From positions 27,021,051-27,085,050 of the forward strand of contig CM034391.1 of assembly GCA_019925095.2 (NCBI GenBank): a DNA stretch of 64,000 nt, given 5' to 3'. The translations under genes were made by a program, and so were the position numbers. The DNA comes from Dendrolimus kikuchii. Its lineage: Eukaryota > Arthropoda > Insecta > Lepidoptera > Lasiocampidae. Below the pieces are notes generated by a model that was not told the origin of the DNA, did not search any database, and was given only the letters and a program-made list of their open reading frames with translations. Below are positions 31,391 to 42,000 of the stretch, one piece after another; position 1 is the stretch's first letter; each line of letters starts with the position of its first letter.

Positions 31391-31740
31391 AATGTAAGAA
31401 AGAGAGTTGGTCTGAAATTTTTTTTTTGAATGCTCCGATTTTTGGTTCGGGCATTGTGGAAGGATACAGCATGAAAAAAGACATATGACTAAACAGATAT
31501 ACAATGCAAAAGTGGAAGAATGTAGAAGTCGTGGAAGGCTACGACACACCTTCCATGATCAAATTGATCGTGTACTAGCAGAATGTCAGTGATGTCAGGA
31601 GCCTTAAGAACAGACGAGCGTGCATGACATCGAGTTATGGAATCCTCCAAAGAAGCAAGTGAGGTGTCGGTAAGAATAAGCCTAAATGACGCTCTGATTC
31701 GCAATTCGTGCCGGTACCCCGCTCTGGGAACGGGTTCGTG
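31391..31740 (+). pseudogene. ATGT-LINE copy K, peppered with small insertions
   Basis: Recognisable from RKRVGLK through the family 3' end, but with many 1-8 base insertions relative to other copies (for example around 31628-31650 and 31690-31735) and no (ATGT)n tail. The reading frame is destroyed throughout. Confidence 0.75.
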
Positions 31741-31944
31741 AATTTTATTTTGTAAATGTATGATAATGTGAATAAATGCCGCTAGTTATTTATAAAATTT
31801 GAAATATTTGTAACGTTCCGTCACAGTTAATATAATAAGTTATTCTTAAGGTACACCACAAGACAAACATGCATTCATTAAATGTCTCACACAATGACAA
31901 AGCAACAAATAAGCGTGTACAACTTCCTAACTTCTTAAATTTTT

Positions 31945-32256
31945 ATTCGTGCAGGAACGGAGAAAGAATACAATTTCCTGCGGCCGGGCGGCCTGTCGTA
32001 AGAGGCGACTAAACAACCCACAGCCAGGTGCTGGGGCATTTGCCCGACTGGATGGTTACCACCCCTGGTCTAGAGCATGCCGCCATAACAACCTTGAGTT
32101 GTGTTCCGGCATTAGTGACCAAGTTCCAGTTTCCCTTAAGAGAGCATCAGCGCAATTGTAGCATCTTTGGTGTTGCAAATGTCCATAGGCGATGGTAACC
32201 GCTTTCCATCCAGTGGGCCGTCTGCCTGTCTGCTGAACTCCTGCAATAAAAAAAAA
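31945..32256 (+). mobile_element. S-SINE, full length
   Basis: Complete, with first bases ATTCGTGCAGG and ending CTGCAATAAAAAAAAA. Confidence 0.9.
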
Positions 32257-32685
32257 TTGTAAAAAAGGGTACGGAACTAGAGTCCGTAGTTGTTAATAAA
32301 AAAAAAGTTCCGTCACAAAATACATAATCAAAGGCTTTTTCAGCTGGGTAATGGATTTTCTATTATAAATCCAGGAAATTCCCGTAAAAATTCGGAATAG
32401 GTAATGTTACTAAAGGCCTACAGAATTAAATAGTTTACTAAGGATTTTATCGTTCAGCGACAATTTCAATTCTTTCGACCTGGCCACTTTAATGCTCTCC
32501 CAAGAAAATTTCAGTAAGATTCTCGGGGTATAAAATACCGCAGATTTTAAGTCCGGAAATTTACTATCGATCAGCGAAAACCGCATGGAAATCGGTCTAG
32601 TAGTTTTTACGTGAATGCCGAACAAATAGATAAACACATAAAAAAGAAACAAAAGATTACACTTTTACAATTTTATAATACTACT
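32257..32685. other. No feature seen
   Basis: Possibly old Helitron-like sequence near 32575-32640 (AATCGGTCTAGTAG). Confidence 0.45.
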
Positions 32686-32800
32686 AGAACATGCCCGCCA
32701 CTTCGTCCATGTTTGAATTGAAATTCCCGCGGGATTCCCTGGACACAAAGTGTCAATTCAAAAAGGAATGTAATCTATCGTTTGAATGAAGACTGTGTCG
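32686..32800 (+). mobile_element. Helitron-like fragment
   Basis: ACTAGAACATGCCCGCCACT and GGACACAAAGTGTCAA; similar to 56735. Confidence 0.45.
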
Positions 32801-32810
32801 GGATAAATTT

Positions 32811-32909
32811 ACCAGGTGGTAGGGTTTTGCCCGACTGGGTGGCTAACTGGCTACCACCCCTGGTCTAGAGTATGCCGCCATAACAATCTTGATATGTGTT
32901 CTGGCATTT
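32811..32909 (+). mobile_element. S-SINE hairpin-region fragment
   Basis: ACCAGGTGGTAGGG to TCTGGCATTTA, with a duplicated GGCTAACTGGCTACC in the hairpin. Confidence 0.7.
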
Positions 32910-32910
32910 A

Positions 32911-33393
32911 GTTTTTTAGTTTTTGAAGTCGGTTTTTTTAAACGAAGTTTTTTTATTTTATTTGTTACTTTTTACTTTTACTTTGTCAAAGAGGCAAGTG
33001 AGGTGTGTAAGAATAAGCCTAAATGGCACTCTGTTGTCCGTGCCTACCCCGCAAGGGAACTGGCGTGAAGTTATGTATGTATGTATGTACTTTTTAGTGT
33101 CTAGCTATGTATGGGTAGACCTACGAAAGGTGCCGCGCTCCTTAAAAAATATAGGTCCCAAGAGACGGGAACAAAAAAATGTTCGCAAAAAATGTTCATA
33201 AAATGAAAACTACTAAGCCAAACTATGTCAAATTTTTAGGGGACCAAATGGCAGCTATTCCGCGTCGAACGAAAAAAGAATCACTTAAATCGGATCATAA
33301 ATCTCGGAGTAATCGGTGACTATACATATAAAATAAATAAAAAAAAGATCCCGACGAATTGAGAACCACCTCCTTTTTTTAAGTCGGTTAAAA
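32911..33393 (+). mobile_element. Foldback-family copy split by ATGT-LINE L
   Basis: Half of one arm (GAAGTCGGTTTTTTTAAACG) at 32911-32983, LINE L, then the body to TAAGTCGGTTAAAA. Confidence 0.72.
32984..33090 (+). mobile_element. ATGT-LINE copy L, ~105-bp 3' fragment
   Basis: From VKEASEVCKNKP to the stop plus tail, inserted in a foldback-family repeat whose ACTTTTTAGTG resumes after the tail. ACTTTTT also occurs about 10 bases before the LINE sequence. Confidence 0.88.
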
Positions 33394-33818
33394 ATAAGGT
33401 TATGAATGATTGATGTCATACGAACACTACCCTCCTCTATGTAAATATGTATTTCTCATTTTGCGTGTTTCTGATTCCAATAAATTCAATAATGACTACA
33501 GTATCAAACGATGTTAAGCTAAGAGAACGGAATAAGACATTTACTATATTTAATACATTCTTTAGATTAAATGAACTTTGAACTGTAGTTTTTTCTAAGG
33601 AGTTAAATTCAAAGCTTCTTTTAAAAGTTAAACTGTCTCAAGCTTCTTTTAACTTGTAGACAAAACTATCCAAGTCCTTTGATTCAGCTGGTCTCTGTTA
33701 ATTTAAAAGTTGTGTTTATTTTAAGACTTTAACTTGAATAGCTAAAGTGTAGTTAAGTTGAAAACGCTGAAATGGGTAGAATAATTGCTTAGAATACGTA
33801 AAAGCGCCAATTAGTACA
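33394..33818. other. No feature seen
   Basis: Unique-looking AT-rich sequence. Confidence 0.5.
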
Positions 33819-33837
33819 ATGTTAACTGAAAACGTTC

Positions 33838-34285
33838 ACGCTCACGTATGGAAGCGAGAGTTGGGTATGGAAGAGAGAGCATGAAAGTAGAGTAAACGCA
33901 GTTGAGATGCGAGCACTGCGCAAAATCTGCGGAGTGACGCTCGCGGACCGCGTTCGTAATACCGAAGTAAGAAAGAGAGTTGGTCTAAAAGAGTGTCGGG
34001 GTGAAGGTATGGAAAGGAATGCTCCGGTGGTTCGGGCATGATGAAATAATGACTAAACAGATATACAATGCAGAAGTCGTGGAAGGCCACGACACACCTT
34101 CCATGATCAAATTGATCGTGTACTAGCGGAGGGTGATGTCAGGAGCCTTAAGAACAGACGAGCGTGCATGACAAGAGTTATGAATGTCAAAGAAGCAAGT
34201 GAGGTGTGTAAGAATGGGCCTAAATGGCGCTCTGTTGTTCGTGTCTACCCCGCAAGGAGACTGGAGTGAAGTTATGTATGTATGT
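33838..34285 (+). pseudogene. ATGT-LINE copy M, 3' fragment with 12-bp TSD
   Basis: Starts at the TYGSESW segment and carries several internal deletions that break the frame. ATGTTAACTGAA is found at 33819-33830 and 34286-34297. Seven bases (33831-33837) lie between the left repeat and the start of LINE sequence. Confidence 0.88.
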
Positions 34286-34452
34286 ATGTTAACTGAACAG
34301 TTTTCGAAATAGTATTATCTAGATTCTATACAGACCTAGTCTTATGCATATTGAGTTCTTAAAGAAATCTACAATTGACTCTAACTCAATATAAAAAAAA
34401 TCCCGCGGGAATTTTTCCGGAAGCGGTTTGAAGTTGTTCGGGTGCACAATTT

Positions 34453-34758
34453 GTTTTTATTGCATGAATTCAGCAGACGGGCAGACGGCCCGCTTGATGG
34501 AAACAGGTTACCATCGCCTATGGGCATTTGCAACACCAAAGTTGCTACAAACGCGCTGCTGCTCTCTTAAGGGAAACTGGAACTTGGTCACTAATGCCGG
34601 AACACAAGTCAAGGTTGTTATGGCGACATACTTTAGACTAGGGGTGGTAGCCGTCCAGTCAGGCAAATGTCTTACCACCTGGCTGTGTGTTAAGTCGCCT
34701 CTTACGACAGGCCGCCCGGCCGCAGGTAATTGTATTCTTTCTCCGTTCCTGCACGGAT
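34453..34758 (-). mobile_element. S-SINE, near full length
   Basis: Tail to CCTGCACGGATC; small deletion at GGCTGTG-TGTTAAGTC. Confidence 0.88.
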
Positions 34759-35099
34759 CAAATACCTGTAACAGCTCAAAACATTTCAAGTTGAATTCAG
34801 GAAGAGTTGGCAAATGAATTGAATACACCATTGTTATTTCCAAACGAGGTATTTCACAGTTTGTAGTTGTGACAGGTGGACAGTGAATTTTGCTTTGATG
34901 TATTTCGGTTGAGTGGGCCTAAATCAAAATACTGCTATACAAACGGTCAACGTATATTAGAGCGTGAAAATACAGGACGCCGCACTCATAATTGCAAAAG
35001 AATCGTTGATTTTAATTAGTAGACGCACACCGACAACATTTGCGGAACGCTAAAAAAAATCCCAAAAATTAAAAATAATGATTGAAAATTTTTTTCGGT
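34759..35099. other. No feature seen
   Basis: Unique-looking. Confidence 0.5.
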
Positions 35100-35192
35100 G
35101 TACAATTAAATTTGAACCTATATGTATGACCTCTAAAAAGTGTTCTCCAGTGGAACTTATTTTGAATAAAAAATTTTGAATTTGAATACAAC
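35100..35192 (+). repeat. Retroposon 3' end shared with 45.2 kb
   Basis: AAGTGTTCTCCAGTGGAACT, TATTTTGAATAAAAAATTTT, GAATTTGAATA; same order at 45176-45266. Confidence 0.62.
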
Positions 35193-35552
35193 AATAAGAC
35201 ATTGGGAAATATTTTTATGGTTTACTTAGCACCGATGTCCAAGAAAATTTTATTTTTTACTTTTTAGTCACTCTTGAAATCGGTTTATTTTTTGTTATTA
35301 ATTTTTCTCTTTTACCAGTTTTTTGAAAGTGGGGAGTGATTTTCTTCAATTAATTCTTATCTTCAAATAAAGTGTTTCTTTCTCTCTTGAATACTGCCGT
35401 ACTGTGTCCTTCCATTGCGAGTTGTCACATTGTCGTGTTCCTATTTGTCTTCTGCTAGATGCCCGAGAGCTTCTCATATAAATATCTGAACTTATTAATT
35501 AATTATTAAGCTTTCTCATGTTATGATAGAATAACAATTTCGATTCTTAACC
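35193..35552. other. No feature seen
   Basis: A faint foldback-like GAAATCGGTTTA near 35275. Confidence 0.45.
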
Positions 35553-35553
35553 G

Positions 35554-35589
<36 letters not shown>
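35553..35589. repeat. (TA)n microsatellite
   Basis: TA run adjoining a Helitron-like repeat. Confidence 0.95.
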
Positions 35590-35594
<5 letters not shown>

Positions 35595-35850
35595 TCCGTG
35601 TCAAAGTGTTTGACTGCGATGAACTCCAAAAACACAACGGATTTTGAATGGTTTTTATCATTTTTCTGGATTTATTTTTTCTTCATTCGTGCTCCGCTCT
35701 TATTAGTCTTAGCGTGATGATATAAAACCTATAGCCTTCCTCGATAAATGGGCTATCCAATACTGAAAGAATTTTTCAAATCAGACCAGTAGTTCCTGAG
35801 ATTAGCGCGTTCAAACAAACAAACTCTTTAGCTTTATATATTAGTATAAG
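35590..35850 (-). mobile_element. Helitron-like repeat
   Basis: Shares GCTCCGCTCTTATT-GTCTT, GATAAATGGGCTATC and GAGATTAGCGCGTTCAAACA with 60630-60870. Preceded by (TA)n. Confidence 0.55.
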
Positions 35851-35900
35851 ATATAAGATACAGACCCTTAAAAATCAAATACACGAGATAAAAGACTTTT

Positions 35901-36158
35901 ATGAAGTCTTACTTGTGTGAAACAACCACGAACACCAAAGAAAATGTACTGTCCAATTTTCCTCAACTGAAAACTGAACAAGTATTCATAATTTTAAAGA
36001 TGGCTTCGTACCGAATACCCCGTGAAAGGGTACGCGAAGAATATGAAATGAATGTAGACCCCACTTTCGTTGCGCATAAAAAATTAAAAGTGCCCAAAAG
36101 TTTTTCATTTCCAAATCTGTGCAGAGAAGGCTGCATGAATATTCAGTACAGAACATAA
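35901..36158 (+). other. Unidentified 85-residue frame
   Basis: Basic, lysine-rich; no repeats or domains seen. Possibly chance. Confidence 0.15.
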
Positions 36159-36218
36159 AATAGGACCAAATTTCGAAATGAGTGCTTCTCATCTAATTAT
36201 CTAGCTGTATATTACACA

Positions 36219-36326
36219 TGTCAAAGAGGCAAGTGAGGTGTGTAAGAATAAGCCTAAATGGCACTCTGTTGTTCGTGCCTACCCCGCAAGGGAACTGGCG
36301 TGAAGTTATGTATGTATGTATGTATG
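36219..36326 (+). mobile_element. ATGT-LINE copy N, ~108-bp 3' fragment with 11-bp TSD
   Basis: Same truncation region as copy L. TATATTACACA at 36208-36218 and 36327-36337 delimits it. Confidence 0.92.
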
Positions 36327-36427
36327 TATATTACACACTAATAGTATAAGCGAAACTTCGTTCGCGTTATCACGATGACGTAGTGAATTGCAATGGCGAC
36401 ACAAAAAATATGACATCAGCGCCAACC

Positions 36428-36744
36428 TTTTTTTATTTTTTATTGCAGGAGTTCAGCAGACACTCAGACGGCCCACTTGATGGAAAGCGGTTACCATCGC
36501 CTATAGACATTTGCAACACCAAAGGTGCTACAAATGCGCTGCTGCTCTGTTAAGGGAGACTGGAACCTGGTCACTAATGCCGGAACACAATTCAAGGTTG
36601 TTATGGCGACATGCTTTAGACCAGGGGTGGTAGCCGTCCAGTCGGGCAAATGCCCTACCACCTGGCTATGGGTTGTTTTGTCGCCCCTTACGACAGGCCG
36701 CCCGGCCTCAGAAAATTGTATTCTTTCTCCGTTCCTGCACAGAT
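36428..36744 (-). mobile_element. S-SINE, full length
   Basis: T-run to CCTGCACAGATA, few differences from the other full copies. Confidence 0.9.
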
Positions 36745-37182
36745 AAAATAACTTTTTGAGTTATATTCGTCTATCTCTCGAAAACGTCAATTACCGAGAT
36801 AAAAAGCATCTAAGAAAGGAGAAAGAAAAAAACGTTTATTTGGTCTTCACATATTGTACTGTTCAGGATATGCCAGGCAACCTGTGCCTGAGGCTGCTTT
36901 TCAACTGCACTCTAGGACGGATGCTGCACTGTTATTTATTTATATATATAGTATGAACAATAATAAATTACACACATAGATAGATATACACATAGTAAAT
37001 AGAATTACTATAAACATAATAATAATTGTTAATGAACAAATTACAAACAAATAGTGTGGGGAAACTAATAATATATTCAAGAAGAATGTTATAATATTAT
37101 ACGATGTAATTATATGAAATGCATAATACATATTTATAAACAGAATCGTGATGTATAAAGGTAGAAGTTGAAATTATAATAT
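36745..37182. other. No feature seen
   Basis: Very AT-rich in its second half. Confidence 0.5.
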
Positions 37183-37400
37183 ACTAGCGGCCCTGGCAGA
37201 CGTTGTCCTACTCTGAAATAAATAAAAATCTAGGACCCGATACCAGCGCCACCTACAGGTTGTAATTGTGGATTTAAACCATCCGGAGACCCATTCAAAC
37301 ACAAAAACTAAATCACCAAAATCGGTCCAGGAGATTAGGGGGATTTTAGAACCCGATCTCAACGCTACCTACCGGTTCCAACGGGATAAGAAGTATCCTA
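37183..37400 (+). mobile_element. Helitron-like repeat with 118-bp motif
   Basis: CTAGCGGCCCTGGCAGACGT then one to two diverged units of the AAACCATCCGG...ACCTACCGGTTCC motif. Confidence 0.55.
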
Positions 37401-37509
37401 TGTGCATCTCCTGGTTCTAAGCTACCTCCCCACCAATTTTTAGTCAAATCGGTATAGCCTTTCTTGAGTTATAAATGGTGTAACTAACACGACTTTCTTT
37501 TATATTATA

Positions 37510-38235
37510 CTAGCTGTCCCGGCAGACGTTGTTCTGCCCTGAAGAAATAAAATTTCCCCCCGATTAATTATAACCCGATTCCAGCGCCATCTATCGGGTC
37601 CAAATGTAAGCTATCCTATCTTTCAAGTCGGATCAAACTGCACACGATGTGCAAATTTGATTAAAATCGGTCAAGTAGTTTAGTTGTATAATAAAACAAG
37701 TCAAGCGAGAGTTGGGTATGGAAGAGAGAGCATGAAAGTAGAGTAAACGCGGTCGAGATACGAGCACTGCGCAAAATCTGCGGAGTGACGCTCGCGGACC
37801 GCATTCGTAATACCGAAGTAAGACAGAGAGTTGGTCTGAAAGAGAGTGTCGGGGTGAAGGTAAGGAAAGCAATGCTCCGGTGGTTCGGGCGTGTGGAAAG
37901 AATACATGATGAAAGAATGACTAAACAGATATATAATGCAAAAGTGGATGGATGCAGAAGTCGTGGAAGGCCACGAGACACCTTCCATGATCAAATTGGT
38001 CGTGTACTAGCAGAAGGTGATGTCAGGAGCCTGAGAACAGACGAGCGTGCATGACAAGAGTTATGAATGTGAAAGAAGCAAATGAGGTGTGTAAGAATAA
38101 GCCTAAATGGAGCTCTGTTGTTCGTGCCTACCCCACAAGGGAACTGGCGTGAAGTTATGTATGTATGTATGTATGTATGTAAGTAGTTTAGGAGTCCATC
38201 GCGGACAAACAACGTGACACGTAATTTATAAATAT
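37510..38235 (+). mobile_element. Helitron-like repeat split by ATGT-LINE O
   Basis: CTAGCTGTCCCGGCAGACGT to AATCGGTCAAGTAGTTTAG, the LINE, then GGAGTCCATCGCGGACAAAC. Confidence 0.58.
37703..38180 (+). pseudogene. ATGT-LINE copy O in a Helitron-like repeat
   Basis: 5'-truncated copy from ESWVWKREHES to tail; a deletion in DVRSLKNR shifts the frame. AAGTAGTTTAG occurs at 37673-37683 and 38181-38191. The 19 bases between the left repeat and the LINE (37684-37702) belong to neither flank. The Helitron-like host sequence resumes at 38192. Confidence 0.88.
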
Positions 38236-38284
38236 ATTAAGATATAGATAGATAAGTAAGATTGACATTGATGTTTTCTAGCTT

Positions 38285-39500
38285 CCGTTACTCATCTAAG
38301 AGGTAGTTTTTTAAGTGCTTACGAAAAGTGATAATTGAGTGATTTAATTGTCTTAAAGGTGGTGGTATATTGTTCCATATCTTAGATGCAGAGTAACGGA
38401 AGCTACCTCTAAAGCATGTCAATTTATGTAACTGAAATGCTAGCTGTCGAGAACATTGTCTACCTTTAAGTACCCTACTCTGGCGGTAGCAGATCAGTTG
38501 GTAAACTGAGTTTATAATACAAGCACTGCGGCTCTTTGTACTTAAGGACACCAAAGAGAAGACAAGCCAAATGCAGTTTACGCCTTAGTTTCATTTTCAG
38601 TACATGATGCTTATTTAGAAATGGCGATATGTGGCTCCTTGAAGGCATTAAGAAGCATGCTCAAGCATTTTGAACGCGCTGGATTAATCGATCTGTCTTG
38701 TTTAATAGCCGAAGTCCATAAACTGTATTAGTGTAATTCAACTTCGACAGGACTGATGACTCGGTCATCTGTACTCATAAATCCACTACCAGGTATGACC
38801 TTATTTTGTAAAGGACGTTAAGGCGATAATAGCAATTTCTTATAGACTCAGTTATGCGCTTTTCAAATCTTAGGTGTGCTTCTAATTGTAGTCCAAGATT
38901 GCGCACATCGTCTATTCTATTAATAGATTTATCCATCAATGTAACATGTAAGGCTGAAGGCAATTTCTCTAATTTATTATTTGTTCCAAAGACGCGACTA
39001 GAAAAATTACATGTATTAGCATTTAATAATAATTAATTATCATTACACCACTTGGATAACCGTTGTAAATCCTTGATTAAATCTTTAATATTTTGTTGAC
39101 ATTCATCTGGCTTAAATGATATGTAAACCTGGACATTATCAGCATAGATATGATATTTGCAATGAAGTATTGAATTAATTAAATCCGCTCTCTCTTTCAC
39201 TCTCTTTTCTTTCACCATATCCCAATTAATTGGGGTCGGCACAATATGTCTTTTCCTTCCACACTCCTCTATTCTGACATACATATTCTGTCACACCACA
39301 AATCACCATATCGTCCTTCATAGAATTCATCCATTTAATGATATTCGCACCATAAAGGGTAAAAAGAATAGGCCCCAAAATAGATCCCTGTGGAACACCT
39401 CTATTTAAAGCAGTGAGTAGGGATGACACACAATTTTCATTCCTTGTCTGTAATTCTACGAACTGTTGCCGATTTGTGAAATAGCTATGAAATCATAATA
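38285..39500 (-). pseudogene. CR1-like LINE reverse transcriptase, broken
   Basis: Minus-strand pieces in order: NRGVPQGSILGPILFTLY (RT motif, 39429-39226 frame), then after an inserted block YADNVQVYISF (the YADD box read as YADN, 39284-39033), then RNLGLQLEAHLRFEKRI (38963-38775) and GSFRYSASKIWNNIPPPLRQL ending LKNYLLDE (38554-38288). These are RT domain, thumb and C terminus of a CR1/Kiri-like LINE. It has frameshifts and a foreign insertion at ~39190-39320, so it is inactive. Confidence 0.8.
39190..39320. repeat. Short repeat inserted within the CR1-like RT
   Basis: The block with CAATTAATTGGGGTCGGCAC and CTTCCACACTCCTCTATTCTG splits the RT between the GVPQGS and YADN motifs. It is unlike either flank, and resembles the antisense of a LINE linker widely seen in moths (my recollection of the motif, not a search). 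Confidence 0.55.
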
Positions 39501-39536
39501 AGCAAGTTTATACATGTAAGTGTTGACCAGGTATTT

Positions 39537-39843
39537 TCTTTTTTATTGCTGGAGTACAGCAGACAGACCGACGGCCCAAATGTGATGGAAAATGGTTACC
39601 GTCGCCTATGACCATTTGCAACACTAAAGGTGTTACCAATGTGCTACAGCTGGGAGACTGGAATATGGCCACTAATGCCTGAATACAACTCAGGGTTGTT
39701 ATGGTTTCATACTCTGGACCAGGGGTGGTAGCCATCCACACGGACAAATACCCTACCACCTGGCTGTGGATTGTTCTATGGTCTTTTACGACAGGCCGTA
39801 TGGCTAAAGGAAATTGTATTCTTTCTCTTTTCCTGCACGGATA
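39537..39843 (-). mobile_element. S-SINE, diverged full copy
   Basis: Both ends present, but the CTGCTCTCTTAAGGG block is lost and many substitutions suggest an older copy. Confidence 0.83.
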
Positions 39844-40436
39844 GCCAAAAAAGGAGGACACGATTGCTTTCGGAGCTGCCGTTCCAATTTACAAATTACG
39901 TCGTCATGACAACACGAACGAAGTTTTGCTGGCATTTCCACTTTAATATAAAACAGACAAACAAAACAAAACGTCCCACAAAGAAACTTTATTAGACGAC
40001 AAATTCCAGCCAGACTGAAACATTTCTTTGAACTAACACAATTTTCTTTTTAGCATTTTAAGAACAAAGAATTACTTTTGTAACTGCCAGTTTTACACTG
40101 GTTGTAAACTTAGGGAAATCTTTTAGTTTCTCCCTCCCATTTTCGCCCCCCCCCCCTTCCCTTACCCCAACTATCAAGTAATGGCCACTAAAACGTTTAT
40201 TGGGTACGTTCCCTCGCTCCGCCGGTTTCATGGCCTCGAGGCTTTACTACCTTATATGAAGCGAATTTGTTTTATGCGATTGGTTCGAGAGCAGTTTATT
40301 TAGTTTTATTGCCCAATCTTCCATTTCCTACGTACAATATTCTTATTGGTAATTATGATAGACATATGCGTTACATCCGTACACAGAGAGCTTAAATAGC
40401 CATTAACTTTAAGAGCGGATTAATTTTATGATCATA
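39844..40436. other. No gene seen; (C)9 tract
   Basis: A run of C at 40148-40156 is the only oddity. This is one of the longest stretches without a recognised repeat. Confidence 0.5.
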
Positions 40437-40735
40437 CTAGCTTTTACCTGTTGCTTTGTCTGCGTGGAATTTCATTTCATTTCATTTGCCTTCCGGTGCG
40501 GCGACGGTGGTGGCGTGCGCACGGTCTGGTGGTTTGTGTTTTTATTTCTAAAATAGAATGAGCCTAAGTTACTCCTTATGATATCAGCTATCTGCCGGTG
40601 AAAGTCCCGTCAAAATCGGTCCAGCTATTTCAGAGATTAGCTAGAACATCCAGACAGACAGATAATATTTAAATAAAAATATTTTTTGATATTAGTCCCG
40701 TGTATACTTTCATATGTATTTAGTAAGAAGTAGTA
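40437..40735 (+). mobile_element. Helitron-like repeat
   Basis: CTAGCTTTTACCTGTTGCTT, CCCGTCAAAATCGGTCCAGC, CTTTCATATGTATTTAGTAA. Confidence 0.52.
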
Positions 40736-40907
40736 CAATTTCATGCATTTAATATTATATATTATTTCTAAAACTATTCAAGTACTTGCGCAAATAAAAT
40801 GTAGAAAATATTTTTATCCGCCTCATCTTGAAGTCATCTATGTCACGGACATGAAGACTGCCGCGGATGCGGGAGTTTTTGATGCGGTCTTTTCGAGTTA
40901 CTCCACA

Positions 40908-41213
40908 CTTACCTCAATCCACACATCTACCTCACTCCACACACCTACCTCACTTCACACATCTACCTCACTCCACACATCTACCTCACTCCACAAACCT
41001 ACCTCACTTCACCCTCACTCCACACATCTACCTCACTCCACACACCTCCCTCACTTCACACATCTACCTCACTCCACACACCTACCTCATTTCACACATC
41101 TACCTCACTCCACACACCTACCTCACTTCACACATCTACCTCACTCCACACACCTACCTCACTTCACACATCCACCTCACTCCACACATCTAACTCACTC
41201 CACACATCTACCG
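40908..41213 (+). repeat. 18-bp minisatellite, ~17 units
   Basis: Unit ACCTCACTCCACACATCT with ACACCT and ACTTCAC variants. As 18 is a multiple of three, frames stay open through it, giving TSLHTP/TSLHTS-type repeats (40743-41216) that I regard as fortuitous. Confidence 0.93.
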
Positions 41214-41284
41214 TAGTATATTCATTTCCATGGGATGCTGCAGCTTTTGCTTCATTTGCTTGTTGAAAATATATCGGTATATTA

Positions 41285-41286
41285 AA

Positions 41287-41343
<57 letters not shown>
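41285..41343. repeat. (TA)n microsatellite
   Basis: TA run adjoining the 118-bp array element. Confidence 0.96.
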
Positions 41344-41344
<1 letters not shown>

Positions 41345-41347
<3 letters not shown>

Positions 41348-41997
41348 CAATGCCACTTTTCGTTGTAATTTTATAATTTGAGAACGACTTTACCGATTTC
41401 GATAAAATTTTGAGTGGGTCCCGGGATGGTTTAGATCCACAATTGGAACCGGTAGGTGGCGCTGAGATCGGGTTCTACAATTTTCCTTATCACCTGGAGC
41501 GATTTTGGAGATTTTGTTTTTGTGTGTTTGAGTGGGTTCCCGGATGGTTTAGATTCGCAAAAAGAACCGGTAGGTGGCGCTGAGATCGAGTTCTAGAATC
41601 CTCCTAATTACCGGGAGCGGTTTTGGTGATTTTGTTTTTGTGTGTTTGAGTGGGTTCCGGGATGGTTTAGATTCGCAAAAAGAACCGGTAGGTGGCGCTG
41701 AGATCGGGTTCTAGAATCCTCCTAATCACCGGGAGCGGTTTTGGTGATTTTGTTTCTGTGTGTTTAAGTGGGTTCCCGGATGGTTTAGATTCGCAATTAA
41801 AACCGGTAGGTGGCGCTGGGATCGGGTTCTAGAATCCTCCTAATCACATGGAGCGATTTTGGAGATTTTGTTTTTGTGTGTTTGAGTGGGTTCCCGGATG
41901 GTTTAAATCTACAATTGGAACCGGTAGGTGGCGCTGGGATCGGATCCTAAATTTTTATTTTTTCAGGGCACGACAACGTCTGCCGGGGCCGCTAGTT
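41345..41997 (-). mobile_element. Helitron-like element built on a 118-bp tandem array
   Basis: Ends GACAACGTCTGCCGGGGCCG CTAG, the same terminus as 37183. The interior is a tandem array. Confidence 0.62.
41390..41965 (-). repeat. 118-bp tandem repeat, ~5 units
   Basis: The GATGGTTT anchor occurs at 41425, 41543, 41661, 41779 and 41897, an exact 118-base step four times. Each unit has GGTAGGTGGCGCTG and GATTTTG-TTTTGTGTGTTT. Confidence 0.93.
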
Positions 41998-42000
41998 AGT

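Noticed and set aside
40908..41213. CRISPR array
   Set aside because: Uniform 18-bp tandem units with no spacers, in a eukaryotic context.
40743..41216. 157-residue Thr/His-rich protein
   Set aside because: Open only because the minisatellite period is a multiple of three.
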